Positions 16,747-26,840 of a DNA stretch of 64,000 nucleotides are shown one piece after another. Below the pieces are notes generated by a model that saw only the letters and a program-made list of their open reading frames with translations, did no database searches and was not told the origin of the DNA. The stretch spans positions 888,009 to 952,008 of the forward strand of contig NZ_JAMZEA010000002.1 of assembly GCF_024172125.1 (NCBI RefSeq), in the 5' to 3' direction. This stretch comes from Actinomadura rupiterrae. GTDB lineage: Bacteria > Actinomycetota > Actinomycetes > Streptosporangiales > Streptosporangiaceae. The first letter of the stretch is position 1; each line of letters begins with the position of its first letter. A program made the position numbers and the translations under genes.

Positions 16747-18948
16747 TCACCCCCGCCGCGCTTCGTCGAGCAGCGCCTTCAGCGCGCCGCGCAGCTCCGG
16801 TTCCGACCCGAACCGCGACTCCAGGTGCCGCGCCGCCAGGAACCCCGACGCCGCGCCGCGCACCCACTCCTCCAGCGCGGGCTCGCGGACGCCGCGCGCC
16901 CGCAGCCGCAACGCCACCTCGACCAGCTCGTCCCGCCGCTCGCCGTCGCCGCCGCGCCTGCGCCGCGCGCCGGGGCCGCCCGTCCAGCACACCCCGAGCC
17001 GGGCGCGCGCGGTCGGCGACGCCGCCGCGAGCAGCTCCGCCCGGAACGCCGGGTCGCGCCGCTCCAGCCGTTCGGCCGCCGAGTCGAAGGCGCGCGCGGC
17101 GAGGCGTCCCGCACGCGGCAGGGCGTCCAGCGCACGCGCGGCCGCCGCGGGCTTCTCGGCCGTCACCGCGTCCGCGTGGGCCCGCACGATCGCCGCGTCC
17201 GCGTCGGCCGCGCCGCCCGGCAGGACGGTCCGGACCCGCTCGGCCAGCCGCAGCGTCGAAGCCTCCGCCAGCCCGCCGTACCCGGCCGCGACCTTCACGA
17301 ACGTCCGCGAAGGCAGCACGCCCAGCGCCGGATGCTCGGCACACGCGTCCGGGAACGCCGCCAGCAGCTCCAGGCAGACAACGGGATCAGGCGGCTCCTC
17401 CCACACAACGCTCCACACCGGATCGAGCTCGGCGACGCTCAGCCCCAGCCCGAGGATCCTCCCGGTCACCGCGACCCGGCGCTCCGGCACCCTGCGCCCG
17501 ACCGACGCCAGCACCTCGGCCGCCACCACGTCCGGCGGACTGAACCATCCACGCGGCTCGGCCGACGCGTAAAGCTCGTCATAGAGCAGGTCGCAGGCCG
17601 CATCGGTCAGGACGGCCCGGCGTGTCGAGGCGTCCGCCGCCTCCAACCCGTTCAGGACGCCTTCCAGCAGCGCCGCCCGCTGATCCGCAGGGCACTCGAC
17701 GAACGCCTTCGGCAGATCGGACGCGCCGGTCCGGGCCCGTCCCGAGGCAGCGGCCACGAGATCCGCATCGGCCCCGTTCCCGGCCAGCCGGACGACCGAC
17801 GTCAGATCGGGCGCCTGCGAGAGCGCGCGGGCCGCGCACTGCCCGGCCACCTCGGACGCGCCCGCCGCGTCCGCCCACCGGTGCACCGCGAGCGCCAGCT
17901 CGTACCCCATCGACGGGACGCCCTGCACGAGATCGCCCCACACCCAGTCGGGGATCGCCGTCCCGTGCCGCGTGAGCAGGTCGGCGGCCCCGGCCTCCTC
18001 GTCCTCCGGGACGCCGTGCTCGCCTCGGCACAGGGCGAGCAGCCCGGCCGCGCGGTCGAGCACGGACGGGTCGACCGTGTCCGGCGAGGACCCGAGCAGC
18101 GCGAGTTCGGCCAGCGCGTCCAGCCCGGCGAAGTCCGCGTCACGCCAGCACGTGGCGACCGTCCGCGCGAACCGCCCCACCTCCTGGCCGTCCGCCACGG
18201 GCCGATCGAGCAGGAACGCGGGCGACGTGCGCTGCGCTGACGCCCATACGTCCGGCGTCGTCCCGACAAGCCGCTGCGGGGCGCCGTCCGGGTCCGCGCT
18301 GTAGGTGACGAACGACAACGCCGAAGCCGCCGCGACCGGCAGCGAATACGAGACGACCGCGATCCACCGGGCAATGACCTCCACATCGGACGCCACGAGC
18401 ACCACACGCCCGTGCCCCCGCCCGAGGACGTTCACGACCGCGTCCACGATGCGCGCGAGCCGCTCGTACTCGTCCTCCGGCTCGTCCGAGAGCCACGCGG
18501 CCAGCGCCTCCGGATCGAGCCCCTCGTCGGGGACCAGGTCGTCCACCTCGGGAAGCTCGGTTCCCTCCTCCGGCGCGTCCGTCCACAACGCCGCATGCCA
18601 CAACTCGGCGGGACGGACGCCTTCCAACTCGTCCGGCTCGGCGACGACCGCATGCGCGAAGAAGTTCCCGTACCGTCCCGAGTAGTCGCGTCCCAGGTAC
18701 CGGCACCGCAACAGCAGCGGCCGCCCGTCCACCCGGTCATAGAGCAGCGACACGGGGAACTGGTCCAGCTCGTCATCGGCCGGCGACAGCGGCGCCTCCG
18801 GCGGCGGACGGTACGACAGGTGCGGCGTCACGCGCGCGCGCATCCCGTCCGGCAACCCGGGCGTCTCCGCCACGAACTGGAACCCCGACCGCCCGGTGGG
18901 CCCGCGCCGAGCCGACGTGTAATGCAACTGCCACGCCACGATCGTCAC
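16747..18948 (-). CDS. GTPase-associated protein 1 (GAP1-like), large
   Basis: A 733-residue protein starting at GTG 18948; the start overlaps the stop of the upstream GTPase gene as GTGA, indicating translational coupling. The N-terminal part (IVAWQLHYTSARRG...GFQFVAETPGLP, LLYDRVDGRPLLLRCRYLGRDYSGRYGNFFAHAVV) matches the N-terminal domain of GTPase-associated protein 1. The middle (about 150-300) holds VVLVASDVEVIARWIAVVSYSLPVAAASALSFVTYSADPDGAPQRLVGT. The rest is Ala-rich alpha-helical, probably a superhelical scaffold. Such proteins are known only from comparative genomics as companions of TRAFAC GTPases. No catalytic motif is evident. Confidence 0.72.
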   Translation of the reverse strand: MTIVAWQLHYTSARRGPTGRSGFQFVAETPGLPDGMRARVTPHLSYRPPPEAPLSPADDELDQFPVSLLYDRVDGRPLLLRCRYLGRDYSGRYGNFFAHAVVAEPDELEGVRPAELWHAALWTDAPEEGTELPEVDDLVPDEGLDPEALAAWLSDEPEDEYERLARIVDAVVNVLGRGHGRVVLVASDVEVIARWIAVVSYSLPVAAASALSFVTYSADPDGAPQRLVGTTPDVWASAQRTSPAFLLDRPVADGQEVGRFARTVATCWRDADFAGLDALAELALLGSSPDTVDPSVLDRAAGLLALCRGEHGVPEDEEAGAADLLTRHGTAIPDWVWGDLVQGVPSMGYELALAVHRWADAAGASEVAGQCAARALSQAPDLTSVVRLAGNGADADLVAAASGRARTGASDLPKAFVECPADQRAALLEGVLNGLEAADASTRRAVLTDAACDLLYDELYASAEPRGWFSPPDVVAAEVLASVGRRVPERRVAVTGRILGLGLSVAELDPVWSVVWEEPPDPVVCLELLAAFPDACAEHPALGVLPSRTFVKVAAGYGGLAEASTLRLAERVRTVLPGGAADADAAIVRAHADAVTAEKPAAAARALDALPRAGRLAARAFDSAAERLERRDPAFRAELLAAASPTARARLGVCWTGGPGARRRRGGDGERRDELVEVALRLRARGVREPALEEWVRGAASGFLAARHLESRFGSEPELRGALKALLDEARRG

Positions 18949-20216
18949 TCCCCGTCAAGCATCCCGAAGCGGTAGAGGAGCCAGAGCAGTGGGTCTTCGG
19001 CGCGGTAGGGGCGGACGCCACCGGCGCCCACGCGGTCGCCTTCGGGCATGGAGCCGAGGGCGGAGAGGCCGAAGAGGGCGTAGTCGGCGTACTGCTGGGA
19101 CAGGAACAGGTCGAGCTGGCCCGCGTTCCAGTCGTGCAGCAGCGCTCTGACCTGCTCGTTCACGGCGGAGCGGTCGTCCAGGTCGAGGACGCCGGAGCCG
19201 GAGCGGGAGCGGTGCAGGGCCGACTGGCGCGAGACCGCGGGGCCGAGCGCGTCGATCTTGGTGAGGGCGACGGCGACCGGGACCGGGAGGCGCTCGCCGG
19301 GGCGCAGGCCGTGCCGGAGGCGGAGCGCCTCGGTGACGCGGGCGATGATGTTGATGGGCTCGCTGTCCGGGTCCTCGCCGAGCGTGCCCTCGCGGGTCTG
19401 CGCCTCGTCGGCGAGCGCGTTGTGCGCGCCGGGTAGCTCCAGCGGGTCGACCAGGAAGATGATCGCGTCGGCCGCTTCGAGGTAGCGCAGGTGCAGGTCG
19501 CGGACCTCGCGGCTGCGCAGGTCCTCACCGGCGGTGTCGAACAGGACGAGCGCGAGCGCGTCGTGCTTGGCGCGTGCCAGGCCGCCGAGCGGGGTGCGGG
19601 CGAGGCCGCCGAGCGGGGTGCGCGCCAGCTTGGACGGGCGGGTGCGGGTCAGCAGGTAGACCAGGGGTTCGCGCGGGGCCGTCGCGGCGCTCGCCGTTGT
19701 CGGCAGCAGGCGGCGCTCTTCGAGCAGCGGACGGGCGAAGTCGCGCTTGTAGCGCTCGATCGTCCGGTCGTCGCAGGCGACGAGCGAGGTGTCGAGCTCG
19801 GTGCCGACCCGGTTCATCAGCTCGTGCAGCAGGACGGCGATGTAGGTCGACTTCCCCGCGTTCTTCGCGCCGACGAGCGCGACGATCCGTCCGGGGGAGT
19901 CGCAGTAGGCGGTCGGCAGCGGGTTGTGGCACTCGGGGCAGACGCGGTTGTGCGTCGGCTGGCCGCAGTCGGGGCAGTCGGCGCGTCCGCCCGAGCGGGG
20001 CGGCGCGGCGAACACCGGCGGCAGCGACGCGCCCGCCGTCGAGCCGGTGTACTCGGCCAGCTCGCGGTCCAGCACGGGGGCGCAGCCCTGCCGCCGCCCG
20101 ACCTGGCCCCGGCAGCGGAACGGGATCCGCTGCGGGTTGATCTCCACGAAGCAGTACGGGCAGGTGATCTCCTGCCGGGCGAGGCCGGGCAGGCTCACCC
20201 GGGACGCTAGGGACAC
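18945..20216 (-). CDS. Zinc-ribbon GTPase (TRAFAC clade), second GTPase of the operon
   Basis: A 423-residue protein with a GTG start at 20216 behind AGGAGG. Cys pairs at CPYC, CRG...GC, CPDCGQPTH and CPECHNP in the first 100 residues suggest zinc ribbons. A GTPase domain follows with P-loop GAKNAGKS at 116-123, LVLFDTAGEDL as switch II and ALTKIDAL as the TKxD base-specificity motif. An 8-residue stretch LARTPLGG is duplicated in tandem (nt about 19585-19632). No membrane helix is seen, so it is probably cytosolic, pairing with the membrane GTPase at 14997. It lies in a tight operon with the Fn3-like protein upstream and GAP1-like protein downstream. Confidence 0.75.
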   Translation of the reverse strand: MSLASRVSLPGLARQEITCPYCFVEINPQRIPFRCRGQVGRRQGCAPVLDRELAEYTGSTAGASLPPVFAAPPRSGGRADCPDCGQPTHNRVCPECHNPLPTAYCDSPGRIVALVGAKNAGKSTYIAVLLHELMNRVGTELDTSLVACDDRTIERYKRDFARPLLEERRLLPTTASAATAPREPLVYLLTRTRPSKLARTPLGGLARTPLGGLARAKHDALALVLFDTAGEDLRSREVRDLHLRYLEAADAIIFLVDPLELPGAHNALADEAQTREGTLGEDPDSEPINIIARVTEALRLRHGLRPGERLPVPVAVALTKIDALGPAVSRQSALHRSRSGSGVLDLDDRSAVNEQVRALLHDWNAGQLDLFLSQQYADYALFGLSALGSMPEGDRVGAGGVRPYRAEDPLLWLLYRFGMLDGE

Positions 20217-20236
20217 CGGCTCCTCCTGGGGGGCTT

Positions 20237-23200
20237 TTACCGGGGGCTGTGCAGATGACGGACCGGGGGATCGGTCAGTTCGACCACGGTGTCATCCGTG
20301 AAGCAGCGTAGCCAGTACTCGCCCCCCGACCGAGGCAGCGGCACGGTGAGTTCCCCGGGAACCGGGACCTGCGTCCACGATCCGACGGTCTCGCCGTCGG
20401 TCGGGCGGTGCGGCATCACCCTTCCTCTTCGCAGGACGAGTTCCAGCGAACCCACCCGGAGCGGACGCGGCGCCGACAGCTTCACGGTGAGCGTCCGCTT
20501 CCACGGCGGTCCGCCGCGTTCCAGCTCGTACCGGACGAGCGTCCGCGCCTGCACCTCGACGGTCGCGGGCGTGCCGACGACCCGCTGGTCTCCGGCGGTG
20601 CCGACCGCGGCGACGGCCAGCTCGACCGGCTCGGCCTCGGGCACCTCGACGCGCAGCCCGCCCTGCGCCTCGTACGCGGCGCGCGTCACTGCGACGCGTT
20701 CGGGCGCGGCGGTGGGGAGGCGTCCGGCCTCGATCCGTCCTGCCGAGACCAGGTTCGCCTCGATGCGGCCGGTGGCGATCGCGTCCACGCCGATCCGCCA
20801 GCTCAGCTCGACCTCGGCCACCTCGTCCGGCCAGTCGAACCCGACGTGCACCACGCCGCCGCGCCGCTCGGCGACCAGCCGGCGCGGCGGCGGCAGGTTC
20901 ACGTGCCGGTGCCGCGCGCCGACCGCGGCCGAGCCCTCGGCGACGGTGACCGCGAGCAGCCATCCGCCGCGTCCCGGCTTCACCAGGATGCCGTCCGAGG
21001 TCACCGCGTTCGGGATCCGCTTGGACGCCTTGCGCACCTCCTCGACCGGGACGATCGCGCTGCGCGGCCACGCCGGCGCCGCGTCCAGAAGGACGATCTC
21101 GGGGCTGCCGTGGCCGGGCCGCTCGAACCTTACGAGCAGCTCGTCGTCCTCGCCCGCCGACGCGTCCACGGCGATGTCGTACACCGGCTCCGGCGGCGCG
21201 GACGGCGTGACCGACACGCGCACGCCCGGCGTCGTCACCTCGCGGCCCTGCTCGTCCAGGTACACCGCGGCGATCCGGTAGTGGTGCGTCACCCCGTTCG
21301 GGACGCGTTCGGAGAACCCTTCGCGTCCGGCCGGAACCACCTTCTCGCCGCCGCGGTCGGCGCGGAACACCGCGATCCGCGCGGCCTCCGGCGGGCACCG
21401 CCAGCGCCCGGTCACCGCGCCGTCCGCAGGCGTCACCTCGATCTCGCGCGGCTCCGGACGCACCAGGACCGGCCCCGCGACGGTCGGCGGCGCGGCCGCC
21501 TCGCCCCGCACCGCGATCACCGCGTAGTACAGGTGCACGTTCACCGGCGGGTCGTCGTCCCTGGTCAACGGCATCGGCTCGCCGTCGGCGGGACCGTGCG
21601 GCGGACGGTCCCGGCGGCGCACCATGTGGTACAGCACCTCGCCCGCCGTCGACGGCGACGCCTCCCACACCAGCCGCACCGACGGCTCCGGATCCGCATG
21701 CACCGTCGCGATCAGGCTCTCGACCGGCTTCGGCGGCAGCCTTCGCTGATGCTCGGCCGCACCGGGCAGGTCCCGGACGAGCTTCAACGCGTCCGCGAGC
21801 AGCCGCCACGCCTTGTCCGGATCGCTCTCCTCAGCCGCCGCCTCCCGCAACCGCGTAGCCGTCACCACCCGATGCCGAGCCTCAGCCGCAAGCACAGCCA
21901 CGTCCTCAGGCAACTCGTCGCCCCGGGCCGCATGGCGTCCGCCCGTCACGCGCCCCTCGGCCGCAGTGTCGGTGTCGGCGGACGTCTCGTCGTTCTCGGT
22001 GAGGGCGCGGGCGAACTCGGCGGCGGCGTAGATGTCGCCGGCGTCGAGGAGTTCGCGGAGGCGGTCGGCGGGGCCGGGCTGCGGGGGAGCGGCGGCGGCC
22101 GGGGCGTGCTCGCGCAGGACGGCGAACACCAGGCGGCGCGCGTCCGACGCGTCCACGCCGAGTTCCTCGGTCGCGTGCCGCAGCAGGGCGCGCTCGGACG
22201 CGCGCTGCCGGAGGCGCTCACGCAGCCGGTCCACGATGTCGTAGCGGAGCAGGTCGGTGAGGTGCGCGCTCGTGTCGTCCGGCCCCGCGCGCAGCGCGGC
22301 GAGGACGGTCTGCGCGTGCGTCGTGCTCGTGTCGCGGCTCCGGCGCGCCCACTCGGCGGCGACGGCCGCGACCGCGTCGGCGGACGGGACGAGCGGCCCA
22401 CCGCCCCGGCCCGTCGCGGCGAACCCGTCCAGCACCCGCATCGGGCCGCCGATCCGCCCGCCGAACAGGAAGTCGGCGAGGTTGCGGCGGCCCAGCACGT
22501 CCAGCGACTCGCGGACCTTGGCGTACGCGGCGTACGGCGGCGCGGCGGGCAGCGCGTCCGGCTCGCGGACCTCGATCCGGCCCTGCGCGAGCGCGGTCAG
22601 CTCAGCGCCGGTCACCCCGGCCGTGCGGGCGATGTCCTCCAGCTCGCCGGGTGTCACCATCTGGATCAGCCCGCCCGCGTCGGCGAGCCGCGCCGCGGCG
22701 GTCTCCAGCCGACGCCGGGACCGCGCCGCGCCGCCCGCGAGCCGCTGCTGCAGCGGCCGGAGGTCGCCGCGCTCGGCCGCGGTGAAGATCGGCGCCAGCT
22801 CGCGGTGTTCCGCCTCCAGCCGGTCCACCAGCTTGCGGTACTTCAGCTGGCCGCGGGCCCGCCGCCAGCACTGCCGCACCTGCTTGACCCGCGCCGCGAC
22901 CGCCTCCGGCGTCGGCTGGTCGGGCAGCGCGTACCGCACGCGCAGGTCCTCCGGCGGCTGGTCTCCCGCCGCCCGCGCCGGTTCCAGCACCTCCCGCTGG
23001 TAAGCCGCATCAAACCCCTGCCCCGAAGCCGCTCCCGCCCCCCGTCCAGAGCCCGACCCCGCACCCCGCCCGGAGCCCGCGCCCGCACCCCGCCCGGAGC
23101 CCCAGGCCGCTCCGCGTTCGGAGGCCGAGCCCGCACCCCGCCCGGAACCCGACCCGGCACCCCGCCCGGAGCCCGAACCCGCCCCCCGCCCGGAACCCGA

Positions 23201-23665
23201 ACCCGCACCCCGCCCCGAGGCCGATGCCGCTCCCCACCCGGAGGCTGGAGCGGGCCCATGGCCCTGAGCCGGGCCCTGACCTTGAGCCGGGCCCTGACCT
23301 TGAGCCGGGCCCTGACCTTGAGTCGGGCCTCGACTCTCGCCGGGGCCTCGGCCCTCGGCTGGGCCTTGGCCCTGTGCCGAGTCTCGCGCCTGAGCCGGTC
23401 CCTGGGCCTGGGCCGGGCCCTGTCCTTGGGCCGGGCCTTGACTTTCGGCCGGACCTCGGCCCTGGGCCGGGCCTTGACCTTCGGCCGGTCCTCGGCCCTG
23501 GGCCGGGCCTTGACCCTGGGCCGGTCCTTGCGCCTGGGCCGGGCCGTGCCATTGGGACGGTTCCTGGCCTTGGGCCGGTTCACGGCTCTGGGCCGGGTCG
23601 TGGGCTTGGGGCGGTCGGTGGGCCGGGGCGGGGTTCTGGCCGGACGGGTGGCCGCCGGTGGTCAT
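20237..23665 (-). CDS. Large repeat-rich protein with Fn3-like domains in the Hsp70/GTPase operon
   Basis: A 1142-residue protein starting 8 bp after the Hsp70 stop. Residues 1 to about 125 are hydrophilic repeats of GPAQGQ type (18-bp DNA unit); about 130-205 are GRGAGSGS repeats. The folded part begins with a helical, Hsp70-adjacent-looking segment ([49 protein letters not shown]) and ends in several beta-rich blocks ([65 protein letters not shown]) that look fibronectin-III-like. Its helical middle may bind Hsp70 or nucleotide-free GTPase. I recognise no catalytic motif. The operon position implies it bridges chaperone and GTPase modules; this is inference. Confidence 0.65.
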   Translation of the reverse strand: MTTGGHPSGQNPAPAHRPPQAHDPAQSREPAQGQEPSQWHGPAQAQGPAQGQGPAQGRGPAEGQGPAQGRGPAESQGPAQGQGPAQAQGPAQARDSAQGQGPAEGRGPGESRGPTQGQGPAQGQGPAQGQGPAQGHGPAPASGWGAASASGRGAGSGSGRGAGSGSGRGAGSGSGRGAGSASERGAAWGSGRGAGAGSGRGAGSGSGRGAGAASGQGFDAAYQREVLEPARAAGDQPPEDLRVRYALPDQPTPEAVAARVKQVRQCWRRARGQLKYRKLVDRLEAEHRELAPIFTAAERGDLRPLQQRLAGGAARSRRRLETAAARLADAGGLIQMVTPGELEDIARTAGVTGAELTALAQGRIEVREPDALPAAPPYAAYAKVRESLDVLGRRNLADFLFGGRIGGPMRVLDGFAATGRGGGPLVPSADAVAAVAAEWARRSRDTSTTHAQTVLAALRAGPDDTSAHLTDLLRYDIVDRLRERLRQRASERALLRHATEELGVDASDARRLVFAVLREHAPAAAAPPQPGPADRLRELLDAGDIYAAAEFARALTENDETSADTDTAAEGRVTGGRHAARGDELPEDVAVLAAEARHRVVTATRLREAAAEESDPDKAWRLLADALKLVRDLPGAAEHQRRLPPKPVESLIATVHADPEPSVRLVWEASPSTAGEVLYHMVRRRDRPPHGPADGEPMPLTRDDDPPVNVHLYYAVIAVRGEAAAPPTVAGPVLVRPEPREIEVTPADGAVTGRWRCPPEAARIAVFRADRGGEKVVPAGREGFSERVPNGVTHHYRIAAVYLDEQGREVTTPGVRVSVTPSAPPEPVYDIAVDASAGEDDELLVRFERPGHGSPEIVLLDAAPAWPRSAIVPVEEVRKASKRIPNAVTSDGILVKPGRGGWLLAVTVAEGSAAVGARHRHVNLPPPRRLVAERRGGVVHVGFDWPDEVAEVELSWRIGVDAIATGRIEANLVSAGRIEAGRLPTAAPERVAVTRAAYEAQGGLRVEVPEAEPVELAVAAVGTAGDQRVVGTPATVEVQARTLVRYELERGGPPWKRTLTVKLSAPRPLRVGSLELVLRRGRVMPHRPTDGETVGSWTQVPVPGELTVPLPRSGGEYWLRCFTDDTVVELTDPPVRHLHSPR

Positions 23666-23672
23666 CGTGCGC

Positions 23673-25256
23673 TCAGCTCACCTTCACCCGGGACAGGGCG
23701 GTGCGGGACCGCTCGACCTCCTCCTCGGACATCCCGCCGACGTCCACCTTCAGCTCCAGCCGCTCGCCGGTCTCCTTCTCGACGGCGGTCACGTTCAGCA
23801 GCCCGGACGCGTCCAGCTCGAAGGTCACGCCGATCGGCCAGCCGGCCTGCTTGCCCGGCGGGATGCGGATCTGCCCGGTCGCGATCTCGGAGTTGTCGAC
23901 CAGCTCGGCCGACTCGACCGACCCGGCCTGCTCCATCACCCGGACGTCCGCCGAGGCCTGCTCGTCGTGCACGGTGTAGAAGTCCTCGGTGTGCGCGGAC
24001 GGCAGCTCGTCGTTGGCGTGCACCAGGTGCGCGACGTGCTCGGCGCCGGAGTCGCGGTCGACCACGACGATGCCGAACGCGTGCGACGCGACGGTCCGGA
24101 TCCGGCGGCCCGCGATCTGCCGCTTCTGGTCGGCGGACAGCCCGGCCCGCCCGGCCATCTCCTCGGCCTGGTCGTCCTGCCCGGCTGCGAGCAGCCGCCG
24201 GTAGGTCTCCTCGAACGCGTACAGCGCCGCGCCCTTGGCGACGGCGAGGTCCGGGTCCTGGAGCCGCGGGTTCAGGCCGAGCTCGGTGGACAGCCGCGCC
24301 GCGACGACCGGCATCTTGGTCGACCCGCCGACCAGGACGAGGTCGTCGAAGTCGTCGACGCCCTTCTCCTTGGCGGTCTCCAGCGTCCGTCCGGTGATCT
24401 CGATCGTCCGGTCCAACAGGTCCCGGGTGAGCTCCTCCAGCTTCTCCCGGGTGATCTCGATCGTCGCGCTGCGTCCGTCGTGCATCACCCGGACGGTGTG
24501 CGAGGTGCGGTTGGTCAGCGACTTCTTGGCGTCCTCGGCGTCCCGGCGGAGCTGCTGCTCGGACTGCCGGTCGTCCAGGGGGTCGCCCGCGTCGGGGTGC
24601 TCGGCGCGGAACCGCTCGGCGAGGTACTCCACCAGCCGCGCGTCCCAGTCGGCGCCGCCGAGCTCGTGGTCGCCGTCGGTGCAGATGACCTCGATGTGCC
24701 CGCCGCGCAGCGTGATGACCGTGGTGTCGAACGTGCCGCCGCCGAGGTCGTACACCAGGATCGTGCGGTCCTGCTCGGGGTTCAGCACGCCGTAGGTGAT
24801 CGCCGCGGCGATCGGCTCGGACACGATGTCGATGACGTTCAGCCCGGCGATCCGGCCCGCCTTGCGGGTCGCGTCGCGCTCGGCCGCGCCGAAGTAGGCC
24901 GGGACGGTCACCACCACGTCCCGGGCGTCCTCGCCGGTCTGCGTGCGCGCGTCGGTGACCAGCTTCAGCAGGATGAACGCCGACAGCTCCTCGGGGGTGT
25001 ACTCGATCCCGTGGATCTCCCGGGCCACCTCGCGGCCCATGTCCCGCTTGACGAGGCTGACCACGTTCTCGGGTTCGAGGATCGCGGTGTCCTTCGCGGT
25101 CTGCCCGACGACCACGTTGTCGCCGCTCTCGAAGTACACCACCGAGGGGGTGGTGTCGGTGCCCTCCAGGTTCCGCAGGACCCCGGGGCGTCCCACATCG
25201 TCGATGGAGGCAATGCAGGAGTAGGTGGTTCCCAGGTCGATCCCGTAGACAGCCAT
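23673..25256 (-). CDS. Hsp70/DnaK-like chaperone, lidless
   Basis: A 527-residue Hsp70. The ATPase domain shows GIDLGTTYS at the N-terminus, the connecting VVVTVPAYFGAAERDATRKAG, DLGGGTFDTTVI and LVGGSTKMPVV. A short beta substrate-binding domain ends in IGVTFELDASGLLNVTAVEKETGERLELKVDVGG. Housekeeping DnaK is about 610-640 residues; this protein stops just after the beta domain, so the helical lid is missing. It is preceded by a GrpE-like gene and followed 8 bp later by the Fn3-like protein, so it is a dedicated chaperone of this operon and not the genomic dnaK, whose dnaJ/hspR neighbours are absent. Confidence 0.88.
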   Translation of the reverse strand: MAVYGIDLGTTYSCIASIDDVGRPGVLRNLEGTDTTPSVVYFESGDNVVVGQTAKDTAILEPENVVSLVKRDMGREVAREIHGIEYTPEELSAFILLKLVTDARTQTGEDARDVVVTVPAYFGAAERDATRKAGRIAGLNVIDIVSEPIAAAITYGVLNPEQDRTILVYDLGGGTFDTTVITLRGGHIEVICTDGDHELGGADWDARLVEYLAERFRAEHPDAGDPLDDRQSEQQLRRDAEDAKKSLTNRTSHTVRVMHDGRSATIEITREKLEELTRDLLDRTIEITGRTLETAKEKGVDDFDDLVLVGGSTKMPVVAARLSTELGLNPRLQDPDLAVAKGAALYAFEETYRRLLAAGQDDQAEEMAGRAGLSADQKRQIAGRRIRTVASHAFGIVVVDRDSGAEHVAHLVHANDELPSAHTEDFYTVHDEQASADVRVMEQAGSVESAELVDNSEIATGQIRIPPGKQAGWPIGVTFELDASGLLNVTAVEKETGERLELKVDVGGMSEEEVERSRTALSRVKVS

Positions 25257-25340
25257 ATCCTCTTCACCTATCGCTACCGGAGTGCGGCGGAGTGCCGGGT
25301 CCGCGTCCCGCCGGGCGCGCGGCCGGCCAGGACGGGGACG

Positions 25341-26660
25341 TCAGCGCGCCGACCGTCGATGACCATCGTCCCGCTCCGGACGCCGCCGCGCAGTGCTCTT
25401 GACCGACTTCCCCACCCGCACACCGGCCTTCCGGACGACCCTGCCGCCCATTTCGAACCCGTCCGCGAGGACCGCGACGACCGTCCCCGCGCGGTCCGGG
25501 TCGTCCACCTCCTCCACCCCGAGGGGACGGTGCCGGGACGCGTCGTAGGGCTGGCCCGGCTCGACCTCGAACCGGACCGCGCCCGTCCTGGCCAGGGCGT
25601 CGGCGACCTCGTTCGCGCAGTCGCCGAGCAGCCTGGCCGACTGCTCGGGCCCGGGCGGGGCCGCGGCGGCCTGCCGGAGCGTGTCGTGCACCTTGTACAG
25701 CGCGGCCCGGACGGGTTCGAGCATCGACTCGATCTCGCCGCGCCGCAGCCGCTGGTTCTCCTCGTGCAGCCGGTCGATGACCGACTCGCGGTGCGCGGCC
25801 CGCCCGTCCTCCCGGTCGAACCGCTCGACCAGCTCGCGCAGCGCGTCCCGAACCTCCCCGACCGCCTCAAGCGCACCCGCGCCCGCGTCGCCTTTACCGG
25901 ACGCGCCGTCGCCGGGCGTGTCACCGCCGGACGTGCCCCCCTCAACCCCGCTTTCGCCGTCCCCACGCTCGCCGCGCCCAACCTCGCGAGAGGCGCCCTC
26001 CCCGTCCCCGCGCCCGCCCGCCCCGCCCTGACGAGATGTGTCCCCGCCGTCCGCGCGCTCGACCGGCCCGGCCTGGCGCGAGGTGTCCTTCCCGTCCACG
26101 CGCTCGCCCTGCGCGGCCTCGCGAGAGGCGTCCTGGCCGTTCGCGCGTTCGCCTGGCGCGGCCTGGCGCGAGGTGTCTTTACTGTCCGCGCGTTCGCCGG
26201 ACCCTGCCGCGCGAGTGGCGTCCTTGCCGTCCGCGCCTTCACCCCGCCCGGCCTCGCGTGAGGTGTCCTTGCCGTTCGCACGTTCGGCTGGCGCGGCCTC
26301 GCGCGAAGCGTCCTCGCCGGACGGGCCTTCACCAGGCGCGGCCGCGCGCGAGGCGCCCTTACCGTCTGCGTGTTCGCCTGGCCCGGCCCCGCGCGAAGCG
26401 CTCTTGCCGTTCGTGCGATCGCTGGAATCGGGCGTCGTACCGTCCGCTGCCGCGTTCCCGTCCGCGCTCGCCTCGTCCTGACCGTCCAGACCATCCGGAC
26501 CGTCCGGACGCGGGGTCTCCTCCGCCTCGGGGGTCTCCCCGGGCTCACTCGCCTCGGCGGGCTCGGAGACGTCCGCGGACTTGCCGGAGCGCACGGCCAC
26601 GCCGCGTTTCCGCTCGTCCCGCGAGTGTGCGCTGACTTCCCGCTTCCGATCGCTCGACAC
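25341..26660 (-). CDS. GrpE-like nucleotide exchange factor with long low-complexity N-terminus
   Basis: A 439-residue protein with a GTG start at 26660 after AAGGTGA. Residues about 30-275 are highly charged repeats, a 15-residue unit of the GERADGKDTSRQAAP type repeated many times with variation (45-bp DNA unit). The last ~165 residues look like GrpE: a long coiled coil (AVGEVRDALRELVERFDRE...VIDRLHEENQRLRRGE) and a beta-wing end (FEVEPGQPYDASRHRPLGVEEVDDPDRAGTVVAVLADGFEMGGRVVRKAGVRVGK). GrpE exchanges ADP on Hsp70; the adjacent Hsp70 at 23673 is the expected partner. First gene of the leftward operon. Confidence 0.75.
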   Translation of the reverse strand: MSSDRKREVSAHSRDERKRGVAVRSGKSADVSEPAEASEPGETPEAEETPRPDGPDGLDGQDEASADGNAAADGTTPDSSDRTNGKSASRGAGPGEHADGKGASRAAAPGEGPSGEDASREAAPAERANGKDTSREAGRGEGADGKDATRAAGSGERADSKDTSRQAAPGERANGQDASREAAQGERVDGKDTSRQAGPVERADGGDTSRQGGAGGRGDGEGASREVGRGERGDGESGVEGGTSGGDTPGDGASGKGDAGAGALEAVGEVRDALRELVERFDREDGRAAHRESVIDRLHEENQRLRRGEIESMLEPVRAALYKVHDTLRQAAAAPPGPEQSARLLGDCANEVADALARTGAVRFEVEPGQPYDASRHRPLGVEEVDDPDRAGTVVAVLADGFEMGGRVVRKAGVRVGKSVKSTARRRPERDDGHRRSAR

Positions 26661-26840
26661 GTTGAGTCACCTTAATGGGACGAACCTCGCAGGCATAGGG
26701 CGCGCTTGACCGGCGCCTGACTTTTCCCTGGCGGGACGCGGTGCCGGGGCCGGGTTCTTCATCCGGACACGGCGGGGTAACACCACCGAAACGCGCGTCG
26801 GTGAGGCTGGTGACCTCGGAAGACATCACGGGAGGTGCCC

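Noticed and set aside
20408..24397. 1329-codon plus-strand ORF across the Fn3-like and Hsp70 genes
   Set aside because: Spans two real genes on the other strand and is Arg/His-rich without any recognisable domain.
23673..26660. Housekeeping dnaK-grpE locus
   Set aside because: The gene order grpE then hsp70 is similar, but dnaJ and hspR are missing, the lid is absent, and the following genes are GTPases.
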